A stretch of 64,000 bases of DNA from Lineus longissimus (lineage: Eukaryota > Nemertea > Pilidiophora > Heteronemertea > Lineidae). The notes beneath the pieces are model-generated. The model did not search any database, was not told where the DNA came from, and worked only from the letters and a program-made list of their open reading frames with translations. Below are positions 38,339 through 50,244 of the stretch, in pieces (position 1 is the first letter of the stretch; every line of letters starts with the position of its first letter). The stretch is taken from assembly GCF_910592395.1 (NCBI RefSeq), contig NC_088310.1:21025501-21089500 (forward strand). Direction: 5' to 3'. The position numbers and the translations under genes were made by a program.

Positions 38339-38930
38339 TGGAGTATTGGAAATCGACTCGACGTGCATTTTGTCGCCAGTCTAGGGTTACACAGCTTGGA
38401 AAAAGCATCCGGACGGCGTCAGAACTTTAAATGGTGTATGCTTGCATAAACTGCATGAAGAGCACATGGTTGTCAGGACTGTATGCAGAATTGAAAAGGA
38501 TATTGATCTTTAGATGCTGTTGGTGTCAAATTGTTCGCATTGGGCATTGTTGTGTTCACTACCACTTGATGCCCTCTGTGTATACGAGTACAGCATTTCG
38601 GGCTTGGGTATATAATCCAAGGGATAATTCAAAATTAGTCATATGTAATAGTTCAGGGTGACAAAAAATCAAATGATGTTTCATTCTGACATCCGGCTAA
38701 GGAATGGTAGTTCCACAGCAAAGGTCTCAGCAACATTGGATGACGCCATGGGTGCGGTTTTGCTGTTTTGATTTCTTGTTTTGAAGGTTAAAGTGAGATA
38801 TGACCCTCGAATCAAGAGGAGGTGTCAGTATCAATCCATGAATTCAATTGCTCTGGGTGAAAACACAGTCAAATCAGAAATATAATATATATTCAGATCT
38901 CCTCGAATTATGTAGTGAGTACGCACTGGA

Positions 38931-38978
38931 GTTGAAAGAGCCTTTCGTATGGATTTTAACTTAAAGTGCTCTTTCAAC
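38931..38978. repeat. Short inverted repeat
   Basis: GTTGAAAGAGC (38931-38941) and GCTCTTTCAAC (38968-38978) are perfect 11-bp inverted arms around a 26-base loop. The stem is too short for a typical animal pre-miRNA. Confidence 0.6.
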
Positions 38979-38979
38979 A

Positions 38980-41880
38980 TGCAATTCAACTTCTGAAACG
39001 TACTCGGGAATTGAATCTTGAGTATTTTTTAGTACTTCTGGAGTTGTTGTAATTTCCAATTGTTTTATTATCAAGGAATCAGTTTCTGGTACTGGGGCTG
39101 GGCTGTTCTGTATAGCGCTGGATGTCATTTGGCATGTTTATGCTTGAAAGAAGACTAAGAACAAGCCACATAGGTCAAGTTAAGTTACAAACATCGCCAA
39201 TACGGGTCTCTCCCTGATTGCACAATGAATCTGTTTTCGCTCCTTGACTGAATCATGAGAAGAAAACCAAGAAGACGCGATCGAAATGGCCTCTGCGGCA
39301 GAAAAAGATCGACAAAACTGTGGGATAACGAGAATATGACGACCTTGGCAGCATGATAGGCTCGGCTCCGGCGGTCCTGACTACATTAGCCCAATATTGG
39401 TGGAATATCTACACTGTATGGCCAAAACAAACAAGCCGAAGCAATCCAATCTTGTTGACACGATGTAATGTTCCAAAATTAATTGTAGCAACTCGGTCAA
39501 GAGCTGGCGAGCAATGGACAAAATAGAGTTTCGGGAAATTGTCGGGGTGGTATGAGCAGACTACCCGATTATGATGAATAACTTGGTAACTTGATATTGG
39601 GATTGCTCCGGACAGCAGCTTAAAGGCCATCCTGTTTCTTTCCTGGCGGATGGAGGAAATTTCCGCCCTCTGCCAAGTGAGAATCATATATATTTTCTTG
39701 CCTTTACAGTGTTTAAGTGATCCATTCCGACCACCGTTCTCCGAAGACAACACGGGTTGGTCACGTGAAGCAATTCGACCAATGATCTTGTTTTCAAGTT
39801 TGACTTTCTTCATGTTGGCAACGTCTCGTCAAAACAGACCACTGTCGCGTTGTCGGAATTATCACTGGCATGAGTTTTATGAATAATCTTCCCGCATACA
39901 AATTATTTTAGGAAAGAAATCCCGTGAACTTAAAACTGCACTAAAATTTGGCATTTCTGAATTCAGGGCGGGTAGGATTTGACGAAATGACATCAAAAAA
40001 GAAAATGTGTTGAAGCCCTGAATAGACTGGGACAGTTCTGGGAAGGAAATTGGGTGAAGGGTACTCCATGTTGCCCTCCATCCCCGACCTCTTTTTCCAA
40101 GTGTTTACCTTACTTGTAGGTGATTCTGAAGAGCCATGAGAACATCAAACGTTCCTTTAAACACAATGAGTCCAAATTCAAGTACCAGGTTAAAATGTTA
40201 ACGATTTCATTTTAAAATGTTTGTGCGAAATTTTGCCATTAGAATTTCATAAAATGCTACATTAAGACATTTACTTTTACGACATTTTTCCTACATATTT
40301 ATGTAAAGATCCAGTTTTGTGACTCGCCCATGAAACACAAAATAGATATTAATGAGGCAAATTAACACTAAAACTAATAAACTTATCATACAGGTACATG
40401 TAATAACAATGAAACTTTTAGTTGCTTTTGTTTCTGAAATACACTTAAAGGTACACTTCAAAGCCTAATAAAATAACTGTTTTGCCGAAACAGTAAAAAC
40501 ATGATTCTTTTACACCCAACCGAACCGGAACAGCCCGAGCCTCTCATTTCCTTTGCATTTGCGAGAATTAGGATTTTTTTCATTTGTAATCGCTGATATT
40601 ATTTGTTTTCTCTCGAAACAGTGAGAACCCAGACTGACAAAAAAATCAGAAGAAAGGGACTCGTTACTCAATAATGAACGCCGGAAGTATCAGATGATAT
40701 AGCTTCCGGTTGATGGAGTTCTACAACTCCCTGAGGACCAACCATGTTTGGAAATCATATAACCGGTGAGGACTATCTAAATCCTCCATCCCGTTGAGTG
40801 CTAAAACAACTGGAAAGTTGCATCTGTGTGCTACATTGAAGAAAAAAATGGTGCAGGCAAACTAATGGTTCTCTACTGAGCAATGAGTCAAATCTGTATA
40901 CAAAGTGTTAAGTTAGCAATTACTTGTTATTTGGTAATAAGGACTCGGCGAGTAACACTGTGGCGACCAGAAGAGTTCTGACTTGGTCTGGTTTGGCTGA
41001 AACAGAATCCCCCTTCTTCTACTTTTTGAGAAAAAGTGCGTGGACGACAACAGTATCGTTTAGGAATTTAAAATAACACAGGCTATGACGTTTGGCTTTT
41101 TTATACTAACTTGGCACCTGTTATATATAATTTTCATATATTTGAGTTGGGTTCTGATTATCAAAAGGTTGTTTCGAACGAAGTTTGTTTGGTTATTTAC
41201 ATTGTTAGTGGTGCAGTTAAGTCCTGCCGGGCAAACCGACTTCAGTTCACACATTTTACTTTGAACAACAACAGTAAATTTGTATCTCTGCGGATATATT
41301 TTAAGTATTAAAATAAGTAAATATACATGTATCTCGTCAACACAATAGCTAGATATGTTCACATTATACTTCCTTTGAAATTGCCTAAAACGAGAAAGAG
41401 GAAAGTTGAGGAACAATGGTAGTTTGAAGTGTAAAAAGAGCCTCCTGGGTATGGAAAGGGTCCCATTATTTTTTTTTATTTCACAAGAATCGTGACAGAT
41501 GCGATCGAATCTGTCATGTCGCTCGAGGTTATCCTTTGAATATTTGAAGACAAGGTAAAAGCTGAGTTTTGCCTGAAACTAAAAATGAATACTTCAGGCT
41601 CCAATATTCTTGGTAACAGTTATAAGAGCTTTCAAACGTTGACACTGAACGCGTAGACATCTTTTTGCCAAAAGCAATGTGGTCTTTTATTCTCTCCGGT
41701 TTCCTTTCAAACTGTTTCGCAGCCCTCTGTAAGTTGCCTGGTTCCGAAAAAAACACCAATATAGTTGATATGTACTAATACCTGCCAGTTTTGTTGTCTG
41801 CAGTTTGCAAAAAGCAATCGCTCATTTTGCCTTTTGCTTACCAACCAACACAAGACCGATCATGATGTTTGTCGCGTTGT
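38980..41880. other. Intergenic, no gene recognised
   Basis: No exon is supported. A small CCGGAAG / CTTCCGG inverted pair lies at 40681-40709. ORFs of 134 codons (39409-39813, minus) and 118 codons (41060-41416, minus) are not supported by codon use or context. Confidence 0.45.
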
Positions 41881-41886
41881 TTCCCC

Positions 41887-42240
41887 ATGGCTGATCCAGG
41901 CGTCTCAATCCTCGATCAAACCATCCTCGGAGTCTCCATGCGACCCAGGAACCCATTGAACCATCTAAGCTATGAACTAGAAGACACTGATGCTGCCAAT
42001 TTAGTAGATGCTACGCGAAGCTTGTCGTGCGGCACAGCCACTTCTGGCGGATGAAACAACCTCTTCACCATGCGCGGCCGATGACTCGTGTGTGGATGTG
42101 AACCTTCGCCTCTCCAGCCACTCAACCGGTCCCTACCCTCTGGACATCCATTCCGTCACCAAAAGAAACCATAACTATAAAGCAGCGGATCATATGGCAA
42201 GGGTTTCCAGCTACCTGCACACGGCCAATATGCAATTAAG
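41887..42240 (+). CDS. Candidate first coding exon with an apparent frame break
   Basis: An ATG at 41887 in good context (CCCCATGG) opens a frame that runs 55 codons to a TGA ending at 42054. The +1 frame is open from 42008 through 42240, where AATTAAG|GTAAAG makes a good splice donor. Both frames have protein-like composition and balanced, somewhat GC-rich third positions. The first is acidic in its second half (ELEDTDAANLVDA); the second is Ser/Thr-rich, then basic (VTKRNHNYKAADHMARV). The simplest way to use both is a one-base indel (assembly error or pseudogene) near 42010-42050; alternatively only one segment is coding. No family is recognised and no downstream exon was found. Confidence 0.3.
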
Positions 42241-42244
42241 GTAA

Positions 42245-43480
42245 AGAAAATGAGATTACTGCTCAGCAGCACGGCTGGCGTGTTCAAGTGTCAAGCAGCA
42301 GCCGATCAAGATTGCCAGAACTAGCAACGAAGTAACAGGGCAAAAACGACGTCTATCGAACCCTGTCAACGGGCAACACGAATGTCAAATGGTATTAATT
42401 AAAAGACAAGTATCTCTAATTATTTTTCTGCAGTTTTGGTTAGGAGAGGAGCGTTATTATTTGCGCTAGGCTTGCCTGGCGAACCGAGAATGAAACGTTC
42501 TGTGGCTAATCGCTTTGATCATCACGTGATTTGTGATTGGCTGATACCCTGATGTACGCATGCGTGAAATCGATTGGTCGGCGGCGGCGAGGAAAATTGG
42601 GGTCTAGATATGGAGTCAAGATACTGCCCGGGGCAACAGACCACTGAGACATCTTAAGTTGGAAAATATACAGAATATGACAATTAGGGCTGGGTTTAAT
42701 GGATTAAACTTAGTGGTTATATCGAGAAATCCAATGTGAAGATGACTTCTGGCCATTCACAACGCCCTCAGGGTAAATTCTCAGTTTAGGTTATCAGGCG
42801 GGGTTGTTAAGTATTGTTATACATTTACCAGAACGGGTTTTCATTGCAATGCCAGTACATTTTGTCAACATGTATTTCTTTCTGCGCAGTTCTCATCCAT
42901 CAAGAGAGAGTTGGCCACTTTGTCGATTGCTTTCTACATGACTGACACGGTGCTTCTGTAAAGCAGAGAAGCATTTTCCTAAGTCCTAATGGTATTGTTT
43001 TAGTCTGGATTACAGGCCGGCTCAGAATGTGCCAATGTCTCATCGTCAGTCTCATAATGCGGCAGAGGCAATCCGATTACGCGCACTATCCGTGATATTG
43101 CGGTGACGGATCAGCCGAGTTGGACATGGCTTTCAACGGAGATGCCCATGATCAATTTAAAATCATTAAGACCATTTAGAATGCCTTGGCTTTTGTGGTT
43201 AGATACCAGCTGCAACTGTTTCCGCATATTTTCTCACTGTGTAATTCATGGGGTTGTTTGGCTGGGATGGGAAATGGTGTTCTTTTTCTCTTGTCAGTAG
43301 CCTATGAGGCCTATCGTTAGACTGCACGTCGAGAATGACGGGTTTAAATAACGGATATGATGGGTTTCTGAACAAAGCGTATATACATAGAAAGATGTAG
43401 AAGATTTCGCTTGGAATGTTATGCAGCCTACAGAGACAAGAATAAGCACTATCCTGACTGCACCAAAATGTAGCGATTAT
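42245..43480. other. Intergenic or intronic, no feature
   Basis: If the segment ending at 42240 is an exon, this would be the start of its intron. Nothing else is supported. Confidence 0.4.
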
Positions 43481-43485
43481 GTTTC

Positions 43486-43728
43486 ATGCCGGGTTTTCTT
43501 ATCATACTCGTTTTGGTCGTCCGTGCATCTTCTACCAAGACCGCTCATCCAATGCCATTCTTGCAAGTCTCTCTCAACAACTCGAGTAACTATCTCGCAC
43601 CAGAAGGAGGCTTCGAGAAGCACTTGGGCAAATGTCATTGTGGCGGCCATTTTGAAGGGTGGGGTCGACTCTTCACGGCTGCTCCTATGATTTGCGCACC
43701 ACTCAAGCGGAATCCAACTAGATCGTGA
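43486..43728 (+). CDS. Candidate small secreted protein (80 aa)
   Basis: A complete ORF from ATG 43486 to TGA 43728. Its first 14 residues (MPGFLIILVLVVRA) look like a short signal peptide with a small-residue cleavage region (RASS). The mature part would be about 64 residues with three cysteines, two of them in CHCGG. Third codon positions are mixed to GC-rich. The opposite strand is also open (43477-43752) and contains an ATG in very good context (AAAATGGCCGCC), which doubles as a YY1-like motif, so the coding strand is not settled. No family is recognised. Chance is a serious alternative at this length. Confidence 0.25.
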   Translation: MPGFLIILVLVVRASSTKTAHPMPFLQVSLNNSSNYLAPEGGFEKHLGKCHCGGHFEGWGRLFTAAPMICAPLKRNPTRS

Positions 43729-43729
43729 A

Positions 43730-44740
43730 TAAGGAAGTGACGGATGGAGCATTATATCTTTTTGTACACATCTAGCCCGTGTGTTATAATGCTGACATCA
43801 TCAAGACTGTCCGTCCAGGCATTTTTAGTCATTTGCATTTGATACAAGTGTATTAATAAAAAAGATGCAATTTCGAAATTGTGTAGTGTATACTGGCCTC
43901 TACCATTTTTGTATTCAGTTTTTAAAAATTCTACAATCATGTCAATGTCTTTATCTTAGTCGTGTACCATTTACATTTAAATTATCTTTTCTGTGTTATC
44001 CAACACTAAATTACCTCAGCAGTGATATCAGAGTGGCTCAAATTTTATCCATCAATTGGCTAATAAAATCACCCTCGAATCATTGTAAGAGATGCAGGGA
44101 CGTCTCATAGCTTTTAAAACATTCTGCATCGAAAGCGTTTAAATGTAGAACAGAATGCGCCCAATTAGGCAGGAGCCAAGCCGGTGTAGCCACGAACAAA
44201 TTGGCGTGTTGCCCCAGACGTAAATGTCCATCATGCCTTAGTGTACATTGCATTTATTCACTTATCTATTTGAATAAAACGAAGAAAATCGAGTTTACTC
44301 CATTCTTCGACCGTCTCGGCTCTGCCTGATTACCTCCGCCAGCCGGTCGGAAAATCTCATCGGATGTCAAATGAATTGGTAATGAAATTACTCGCCCATA
44401 CAAAGCGATAAAATAACGTTCTCTCAATGGGTATGGTTGAGGAGGCAAATGTCCAGAGATTCTGAGTTCCTTGCGAGTTATTGGGATTCTTCTTCGATAA
44501 TGACTTGTGACTTGAATGACAGTTGTCAAATAGAGGGCCGTTTTTCTCCGGATGTACCACAGTCATATACCGATCGTTTCGATGAAAAAAGAAAAAAGAT
44601 CGTCCGTTGACGATGCACTGCTAGGGTCCTTGAATTAACACGGGAGTCAACATTAAAACAGCTGGGGAAGTGGGTGGCAATTAGGATTCACCAAATGTCA
44701 TAGATTGAGTTCATAATAATACATGTATTACCCATCTGCA
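43730..44740. other. Intergenic, upstream flank of the first tRNA-His
   Basis: No gene is supported. The last ~110 bp hold two motifs that recur next to the other tRNA-His genes: an AACAGCTGGGG(A)AGTGGGTGG block near 44658-44677 and ACCCATCTGCAGATTA just before the gene. Confidence 0.5.
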
Positions 44741-44745
44741 GATTA

Positions 44746-44817
44746 GCCGTGATCGTATAGTGGTTAGTACATTGCGTTGTGGCCGCAATAACCCAGGTTC
44801 GAATCCTGGTCACGGCA
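44746..44817 (+). tRNA. tRNA-His (GTG)
   Basis: A complete 72-nt cloverleaf. The GCCGTGA acceptor strand pairs with TCACGGC, followed by discriminator A. The D arm contains AGTGGTTAGTA. The anticodon loop TTGTGGC in the TTGCG/CGCAA stem gives anticodon GTG. The T arm has GGTTCGAATCC. There is no intron and no encoded CCA, as in animal nuclear genes, and the sequence closely matches animal tRNA-His. A run of seven T (44819-44825) just downstream is a Pol III terminator; the A and B boxes lie in the D and T arms. It charges histidine for CAC/CAU codons; the extra 5' G of mature tRNA-His is added after transcription. Copies 2 and 3 are about 5 kb downstream. Confidence 0.97.
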
Positions 44818-44818
44818 A

Positions 44819-44825
44819 TTTTTTT
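44819..44825 (+). terminator. Pol III oligo-T terminator
   Basis: Seven consecutive T one base after the tRNA-His discriminator base, as expected for Pol III termination. Confidence 0.85.
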
Positions 44826-44829
44826 CACC

Positions 44830-45755
44830 GAAATAATTTTTTTTGCTGGCGTTGTGCCATGCCGTTTTATCGCTTTTCAACAATCTTTTTGTTATGCTAT
44901 AAATATCTTCTCATTTTCCTATAACCCTATTTCATAACCATGATAAAGGGAATTAGTAAGACTAAGAGGTTATTCGTGAGAGCATCCAACAAGAACCAGA
45001 GGAGGCCCAATTTGGCAGTTGGGCGTTATCCCTGAAGAGTTTACGAAGACCCCATGAAGGATAAGTCAGCTTTTTGGTCAACTATAGCTAAATAGGAGAC
45101 TGCAATTGCGACAGCGCAATTAAAAACTTTCCTCACCCTAAAGGGACAGCCAAACTCTTGGCTTAACTCCCAATGTCCATTTGAGCAGAACATGTTGACG
45201 TACCTAAGGAAACATGATCATCCGCTTTCAAAAGACAATGTTGCAGTTTCATGTTTACACACCGGGAAGACAGGGCGACCATGGTGTATGTCTTCTTTAC
45301 AATGTGGACACAGCACTCCTCATAAAGGACACAGACTGGCGGATGCAAACGCCAGCAAAAAATCAAAAATCGCTTTGTCCGAATCGCCGTTCCTAAAGTA
45401 TCTGGTTTTAGTTTACCTACAGAATACATGACACGGGCGCTTTGATTTTCTCGCCGGGCTTGGCTCAAGTGGAGAAAACGAAACGGATAGCTGTTTGTCG
45501 TCCGCATTACAAATATGCCTCCGGAGAAATAAATGTTGCCGATGAAGCATGTTATTTCGTCCGTTTTGTTTTATGATGCCGATGTGAAAGTGATAAGAAC
45601 GGCGGAAGATTTGACACGGAAAAACAAACAACAGTGGCAAGTGAATACGTTGAAGGTACATTGAGTAAATACGAAATGAAAGTACAATTTGGGATGCCTT
45701 CCACAATTTCTGTTATTCTTGGTATCATTCTCAATATGCTTTAAAGCGAGTGTAA
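44830..45755. other. Intergenic, no gene recognised
   Basis: Overlapping short ORFs occur on both strands (45163-45507 minus, 45192-45431 plus) without a decisive coding signal. Confidence 0.4.
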
Positions 45756-45757
45756 AA

Positions 45758-46045
45758 TTATTTTTTACAGGAAAACTTTCCACAAAGATAAGTTACGGTA
45801 ATCGCTATTCGTTGAGCTTCAACGATGTCGAAAGATGTTACCTTTTGCCCGCAGTCTTTAGTTTGGACATTCACTGCATTACAAAAATCTTTCTGGAGAT
45901 TCGCCAGAGAATACCTGTACTTGGGTTTGATAATCTGACCAAGATGATTATCTGTTCTCTCTAGTCGACCTGACGTAATGTCAACAGTTTCACCCCTGAC
46001 CACAGCGACTTCATCAGGATGGCCGTTGTTATTGCCAGATCTCAC
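45758..46045 (-). CDS. Possible coding segment, weak
   Basis: A 95-codon minus-strand frame with protein-like composition (for example GETVDITSGRLER and KPKYRYSLANLQKDF). An internal GGGCAAAAG|GTAACA could act as a donor. No family is recognised. The + strand is open over nearly the same span, so this may be chance. Confidence 0.15.
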   Translation of the reverse strand: MRSGNNNGHPDEVAVVRGETVDITSGRLERTDNHLGQIIKPKYRYSLANLQKDFCNAVNVQTKDCGQKVTSFDIVEAQRIAITVTYLCGKFSCKK

Positions 46046-46408
46046 GAGAATTTCTCGTATCGGGCGGTGAAAGTACGTTTTTGCGTGACTTGACCATGTG
46101 ATGGTGACTGAAGTTATTTAGCAGGCGCCTTTAAGGTGTTAATATTATCATAATGATCGCTGGGTGACATACACAATATTTCTCCTCTATCGTTCTATCC
46201 AATTACCATGATTAGATGACCGTAAAACCTCGATGATGATTCCGACTGTCAAATCACAGTCATTATAGCGGGCCCCTGGGCTAGGCTAGATAGTGCATCT
46301 CATAAGTGGACAATATTTCGACCAGTGTCCAAGTTATCACCTTAATGGACCGTGGGAGATTAGGATTGTAACAGAGGTGTCAACATCTGTTGGTGGATCA
46401 CCAGACGA

Positions 46409-46530
46409 TTAGGCACAACCCGGAGGGACTGTACCGTACGGAGTCGAGTCGATCTTGGAGAAATCAACGAAGATGTTCCGGGGTGGCACAGTGAAAGTGC
46501 TTCCCGAAAGAGCGTCCGCGTCGGGAACGG
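46409..46530 (-). CDS. Candidate terminal coding exon
   Basis: On the minus strand an acceptor ending TTATTGCAG (AG at 46532-46531) is followed by about 39 codons to a TAA at 46411-46409. The frame is strongly coding-like: most third positions are C or G, and the peptide (with PPRNIFVDFSKIDSTPYGTV near its end) has no low-complexity bias, within otherwise AT-rich DNA. The polypyrimidine tract is weak, and the frame stays open upstream to 46621, so the exon start is uncertain. Upstream on the same strand, 46567-46950 is also open (127 codons) and might hold an earlier exon. No family is recognised. Confidence 0.3.
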
Positions 46531-46954
46531 CTGCAATAACTTGGCCTGGTATATGTTTTAATTTAATTACACGAACAACGCTTGAAAACGAGTAACAAAA
46601 TATGTTGTGACAGAGAAACACGTCCGTCCGAGCGGTATTTGGCAGTCAGAACTGATGCCTACAGAATTATCACTCCATAATCCGCGTGTTGTTGCTACCC
46701 GCGCTACACGAGTGGCCCTAACACCAGTAACGAGGGACTGTTTACCAACCGTGATGTGGGAGTCTTTAGCACCTACTGGCGATATTTGAGAATTTAATAA
46801 ATCACTTTCCATATTTGATGCGAGTTGACAAATAACAAGGTCACGTGCCAAGGAGAGGTTCCATCCTGATGTTAAAGGTAGTGGGTTGCACACAAGACGC
46901 AAACAAGCGTAATACCTATTAGGACGGGATTGTTTAGTGCATCTTTGCAAAAGT

Positions 46955-49915
46955 ACGACGGTTTCATGTGGGGCTGCAGCTTCCGTTGGATGTTAGTTTC
47001 CAAAGCTGAAGATTTTGGAATCTAGGGAAAGGTTTGGACATTGGACACCATCAGAATTACTGAATCATACATGACCAGCAGACTAGTAACTCGTAGAGAT
47101 GTTGAGGTACTTGCTTTAATGAAAATGACATTTATTTCGATAGACCACAAATTTGTAGGATTAGGTAAGTTTCATACCAGCTTCGCCAAATGACCGAGGT
47201 CGAAGTGAACTGCAGCTGTCGTTGTACTAGGTTTTCCCTAGTAACTGTTTAGATATTAACTATTTACGATCCAATAAATCATTCTACGCTTTTAATTTCA
47301 TTAATTGATATGCAGTCAACTCTCTAATGGCATTAGTGAGGCTGAGATCTCGTCATTGACAGCAGTATCAGGACAATTTTAACCGGCAGTTAAACGACCG
47401 TTGGGCACTCAACACGACGAGTAAGAAAAGTAACGGTCGACTAACTTGGCACTAAAAGACAAGGTCCTGTCAAATGTCCTCTCGCTGAAGCCAAACACAT
47501 CTTACAGCGGACAAGCTCCTGACCATTCGACTGAAAGTACTCTGCTCGGATGTGATCAACCACCTGTTGGCTGGTCACTTTTTGTCCGAAGTGGCGTAAA
47601 ATGAACATGGTCAGTTCGTCATCTGATCATCTGGTATTGACATCTGGCCAGCGTTACAAACTCCACCTGGTTGGTGGCGATGTCGTTTGGCAGGTGGGCA
47701 AATCGCTGCGGAGAGAATGGAACACGAAATTGTTGCCAATAGTGCTCTTGACAAGAAGATTTGAAGGAGTTAATAGCAAAATTTATATATCGAACTATCA
47801 AAAACGGAGCCCATGTTTTTGAGCCTTTTAGATCTGATCATCAACACAACGATTAAAGAAGGGGTGTCATGGAGGCACTGTTATTTAGATTGTGGACAAA
47901 ATAGGAGATTTCTATCCCTCATTAAAGGTAAAGTGCATTTTCCAGGAGGAAAGAGTCCATTGCATTGACAAATTTTTAACAATCCTGTCGACCAAAGCAT
48001 TTCACTCTATATCGCGTGAATTAGCTGGCAATCTTAAAAGAGGAATGATTACTAATGGTTAACGAATTGTTTTGTCAGAACTTTGGACAATGCACTATCC
48101 TTGGCATTTCTAGTTTGTATTCCAAATGAATGAAAGACATTTTCCATCTATCTGTAATGTTTTCTTGCTGAATCACAGTCAACGGTACATCTCGTATTAA
48201 CAGTCTGTTGTCCAGCAAAACGCCTTTGTTGCAATGGTATCAGTCTTATTTCATCATGATACCTATTGGAAAAATACCAGTTCCTTCTACTAAAGATGTT
48301 GTGCTAATGACTCTGACCTTTGTGTTTTTCTTCAGTAACATTCATATTGACGACCAGTGTATCACATATCGCTTTTGTTACCAGTTTTGCGTTACTATTT
48401 ACTTCTGCTAAAACAATTGTCCCGACAAAGGAGGGAATGTTTGAAATTGATACAAATGGACTAATCGTATAATGATAAATGTGCCAATGACTACGAGTCT
48501 CGCATTACCTATCGCTCTCATATCAGCTTTCTTTCATCATTGCATTGGTCATTCCTCCTCTTCTCTGAATCCCTCTGAGCCACCTCTTTTGTTATTGTTC
48601 TTTCCCTTCGGGAAGAAATCAGTTACTGCAATGATTTTTCCCAAATGAACGTCACTATCTTTTTTGCAAGTGAATGTATTCCATTGATATATCTCATTAC
48701 ATTGCACCGTATGTGTCTCAAGACCTATGTTTGGACCAAGAAATCGTCATAAATGGTAAGCTTTCTTGGTTCTGTTGCTCTGATCTCATCGATGCACAAT
48801 GTATGTTGTCAATTAGCAATTCTTTAAGATCGTTCCGATGCTTTTCGACCCAAATCCTGCAACCTGATCGCCTTATGTACCAATCTGCCTCTTTTTCCTG
48901 TTTCGCTCATCCTCGGACTTTGTCGCCATGCGTCACACCCAATAAGACCGAAAATTTTGTTTTTGCAGCACTGATAAAATGAATTTGTTGCCGAAATAGC
49001 TGTTGTTTGATTCTGTGAAAGAACCCGAGGAAACCTAGACAGTTCTCCACTGTAGTCATTTAATCAGTTGCCTAATGCGTCGTGAAGTGGTAACTCATTG
49101 ATGCCAGGTCTTCGAACAGGTTACCCAGCTTTAGTTTTCAACACGTCTCTGAGATGTTATCTCAAATGTAATTTATGACAAAAAGGGAGTAGGCCGGGTT
49201 ACAGAGAGAAAGGATCCAAGTAATTATTCCTTGGATCATCATTCGATCGTGGTCGACTTAACGCCTCAGGGTGCCGCAGTGTTTTCGGAAAGTGTCCGAT
49301 TTCTGCGTTTGTCAATCGAAAGGGAACAAAAGCTTGTCAAATATAATGTCCATCATTAAAGTTAAAAAGTCAGTTTGAGTGACGCTGTGGCTGAAAACTT
49401 GGTAAACATTACAACCACTCCAGACTGTAATAGTTTGGTCCTATTGTCGGAGTGAATATTTTAGACCGGAGCATCTCCTTTCCACCATGTTCGATCATGT
49501 AACGTCAGATCTCAATGCCCGAGTCAAATTACGGAAATTGTCCTCAAGGTCCGATTGCTTTCTATTTCCCGTCGTCTCTTATAACAAATACAGCCCTCCT
49601 TGTCCCTCGTCCTTATTATGGACCTGACACTTGTAACAGTATTGATACTAAATCAGTATTTGACTAGAACAAGGTTAAGTATTATCAAAATGTTGTTATA
49701 TTTGTCTAAGAGCCTTCAGTGTAAATGACCAGACCTGATTTTCCTAGAATTGGTTGACCAGAGGGCAAAACATATCGGGTGAGACAGAATAACCCAAGTT
49801 GGATATCAGTTGGATGAGGATATCGTGATTAATAAATGTTAAGAAAAAAGACGTTATCACAACATTTAGGTCTTGTGTACACTCAAACAGTGCATGGTTG
49901 AAAAGAAAGGGGATT
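46955..49915. other. Intergenic, with one interrupted hairpin
   Basis: AGTT-NNN-CGACCGTT (47388-47402) pairs with AACGGTCG-NNN-AACT (47432-47446) around a 29-base loop. Nothing else is supported, and ORFs are short. Confidence 0.45.
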
Positions 49916-49919
49916 GAAT

Positions 49920-49926
49920 AAAAAAA
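49920..49926 (-). terminator. Pol III oligo-T terminator
   Basis: Seven A on the + strand, i.e. seven T on the transcribed strand, 6 bases past the 3' end of the minus-strand tRNA-His. Confidence 0.8.
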
Positions 49927-49932
49927 TGAATG

Positions 49933-50004
49933 TGCCGTGACCAGGATTCGAACCTGGGTTATTGCGGCCACAACGCAATGTACTAACCACTATACGATCA
50001 CGGC
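49933..50004 (-). tRNA. tRNA-His (GTG)
   Basis: The 72-nt gene on the minus strand appears identical over its length to the copy at 44746, with the same GTG anticodon, stems, A and B boxes and discriminator A. It has no intron and no encoded CCA. Its 5' flank carries ACCCATCTGTAGATTA, nearly the same as the flank of the first copy, so the gene and its upstream sequence were probably duplicated together. It is head to head with the next copy, with 164 bp between the two 5' ends. Confidence 0.97.
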
Positions 50005-50168
50005 TAATCTACAGATGGGTGCCCATACGAGTTATCTAGTAGTCAACGAATCTACCCCAACCTGAATTGAACAGCTGGGGCAGTGGGTGGAAAAGGGTTC
50101 TTGTCAATTAAAAATACATTGCAAGGTTGTGATCTGAATAAAACAAGGGTTCCTTCATCTCCGGAATA

Positions 50169-50240
50169 GCCGTGATCGTATAGTGGTTAGTACATTGCGT
50201 TGTGGCCGCAATAACCCAGGTTCGAATCCTGGTCACGGCA
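50169..50240 (+). tRNA. tRNA-His (GTG)
   Basis: The third 72-nt copy is again apparently identical in sequence, followed by TTTTT at 50245-50249 as Pol III terminator. About 100 bp upstream it has the AACAGCTGGGG(C)AGTGGGTGG block also found upstream of the first copy. Its immediate 5' flank (CATCTCCGGAATA) is a weaker version of the CATCTGYAGATTA flank of the other two. The identity of three copies against diverged flanks suggests purifying selection or gene conversion. Confidence 0.97.
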
Positions 50241-50244
50241 AATA

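Noticed and set aside
38931-38978. microRNA precursor
   Set aside because: The stem is only 11 bp, well below the ~22 bp or more needed for an animal pre-miRNA duplex.
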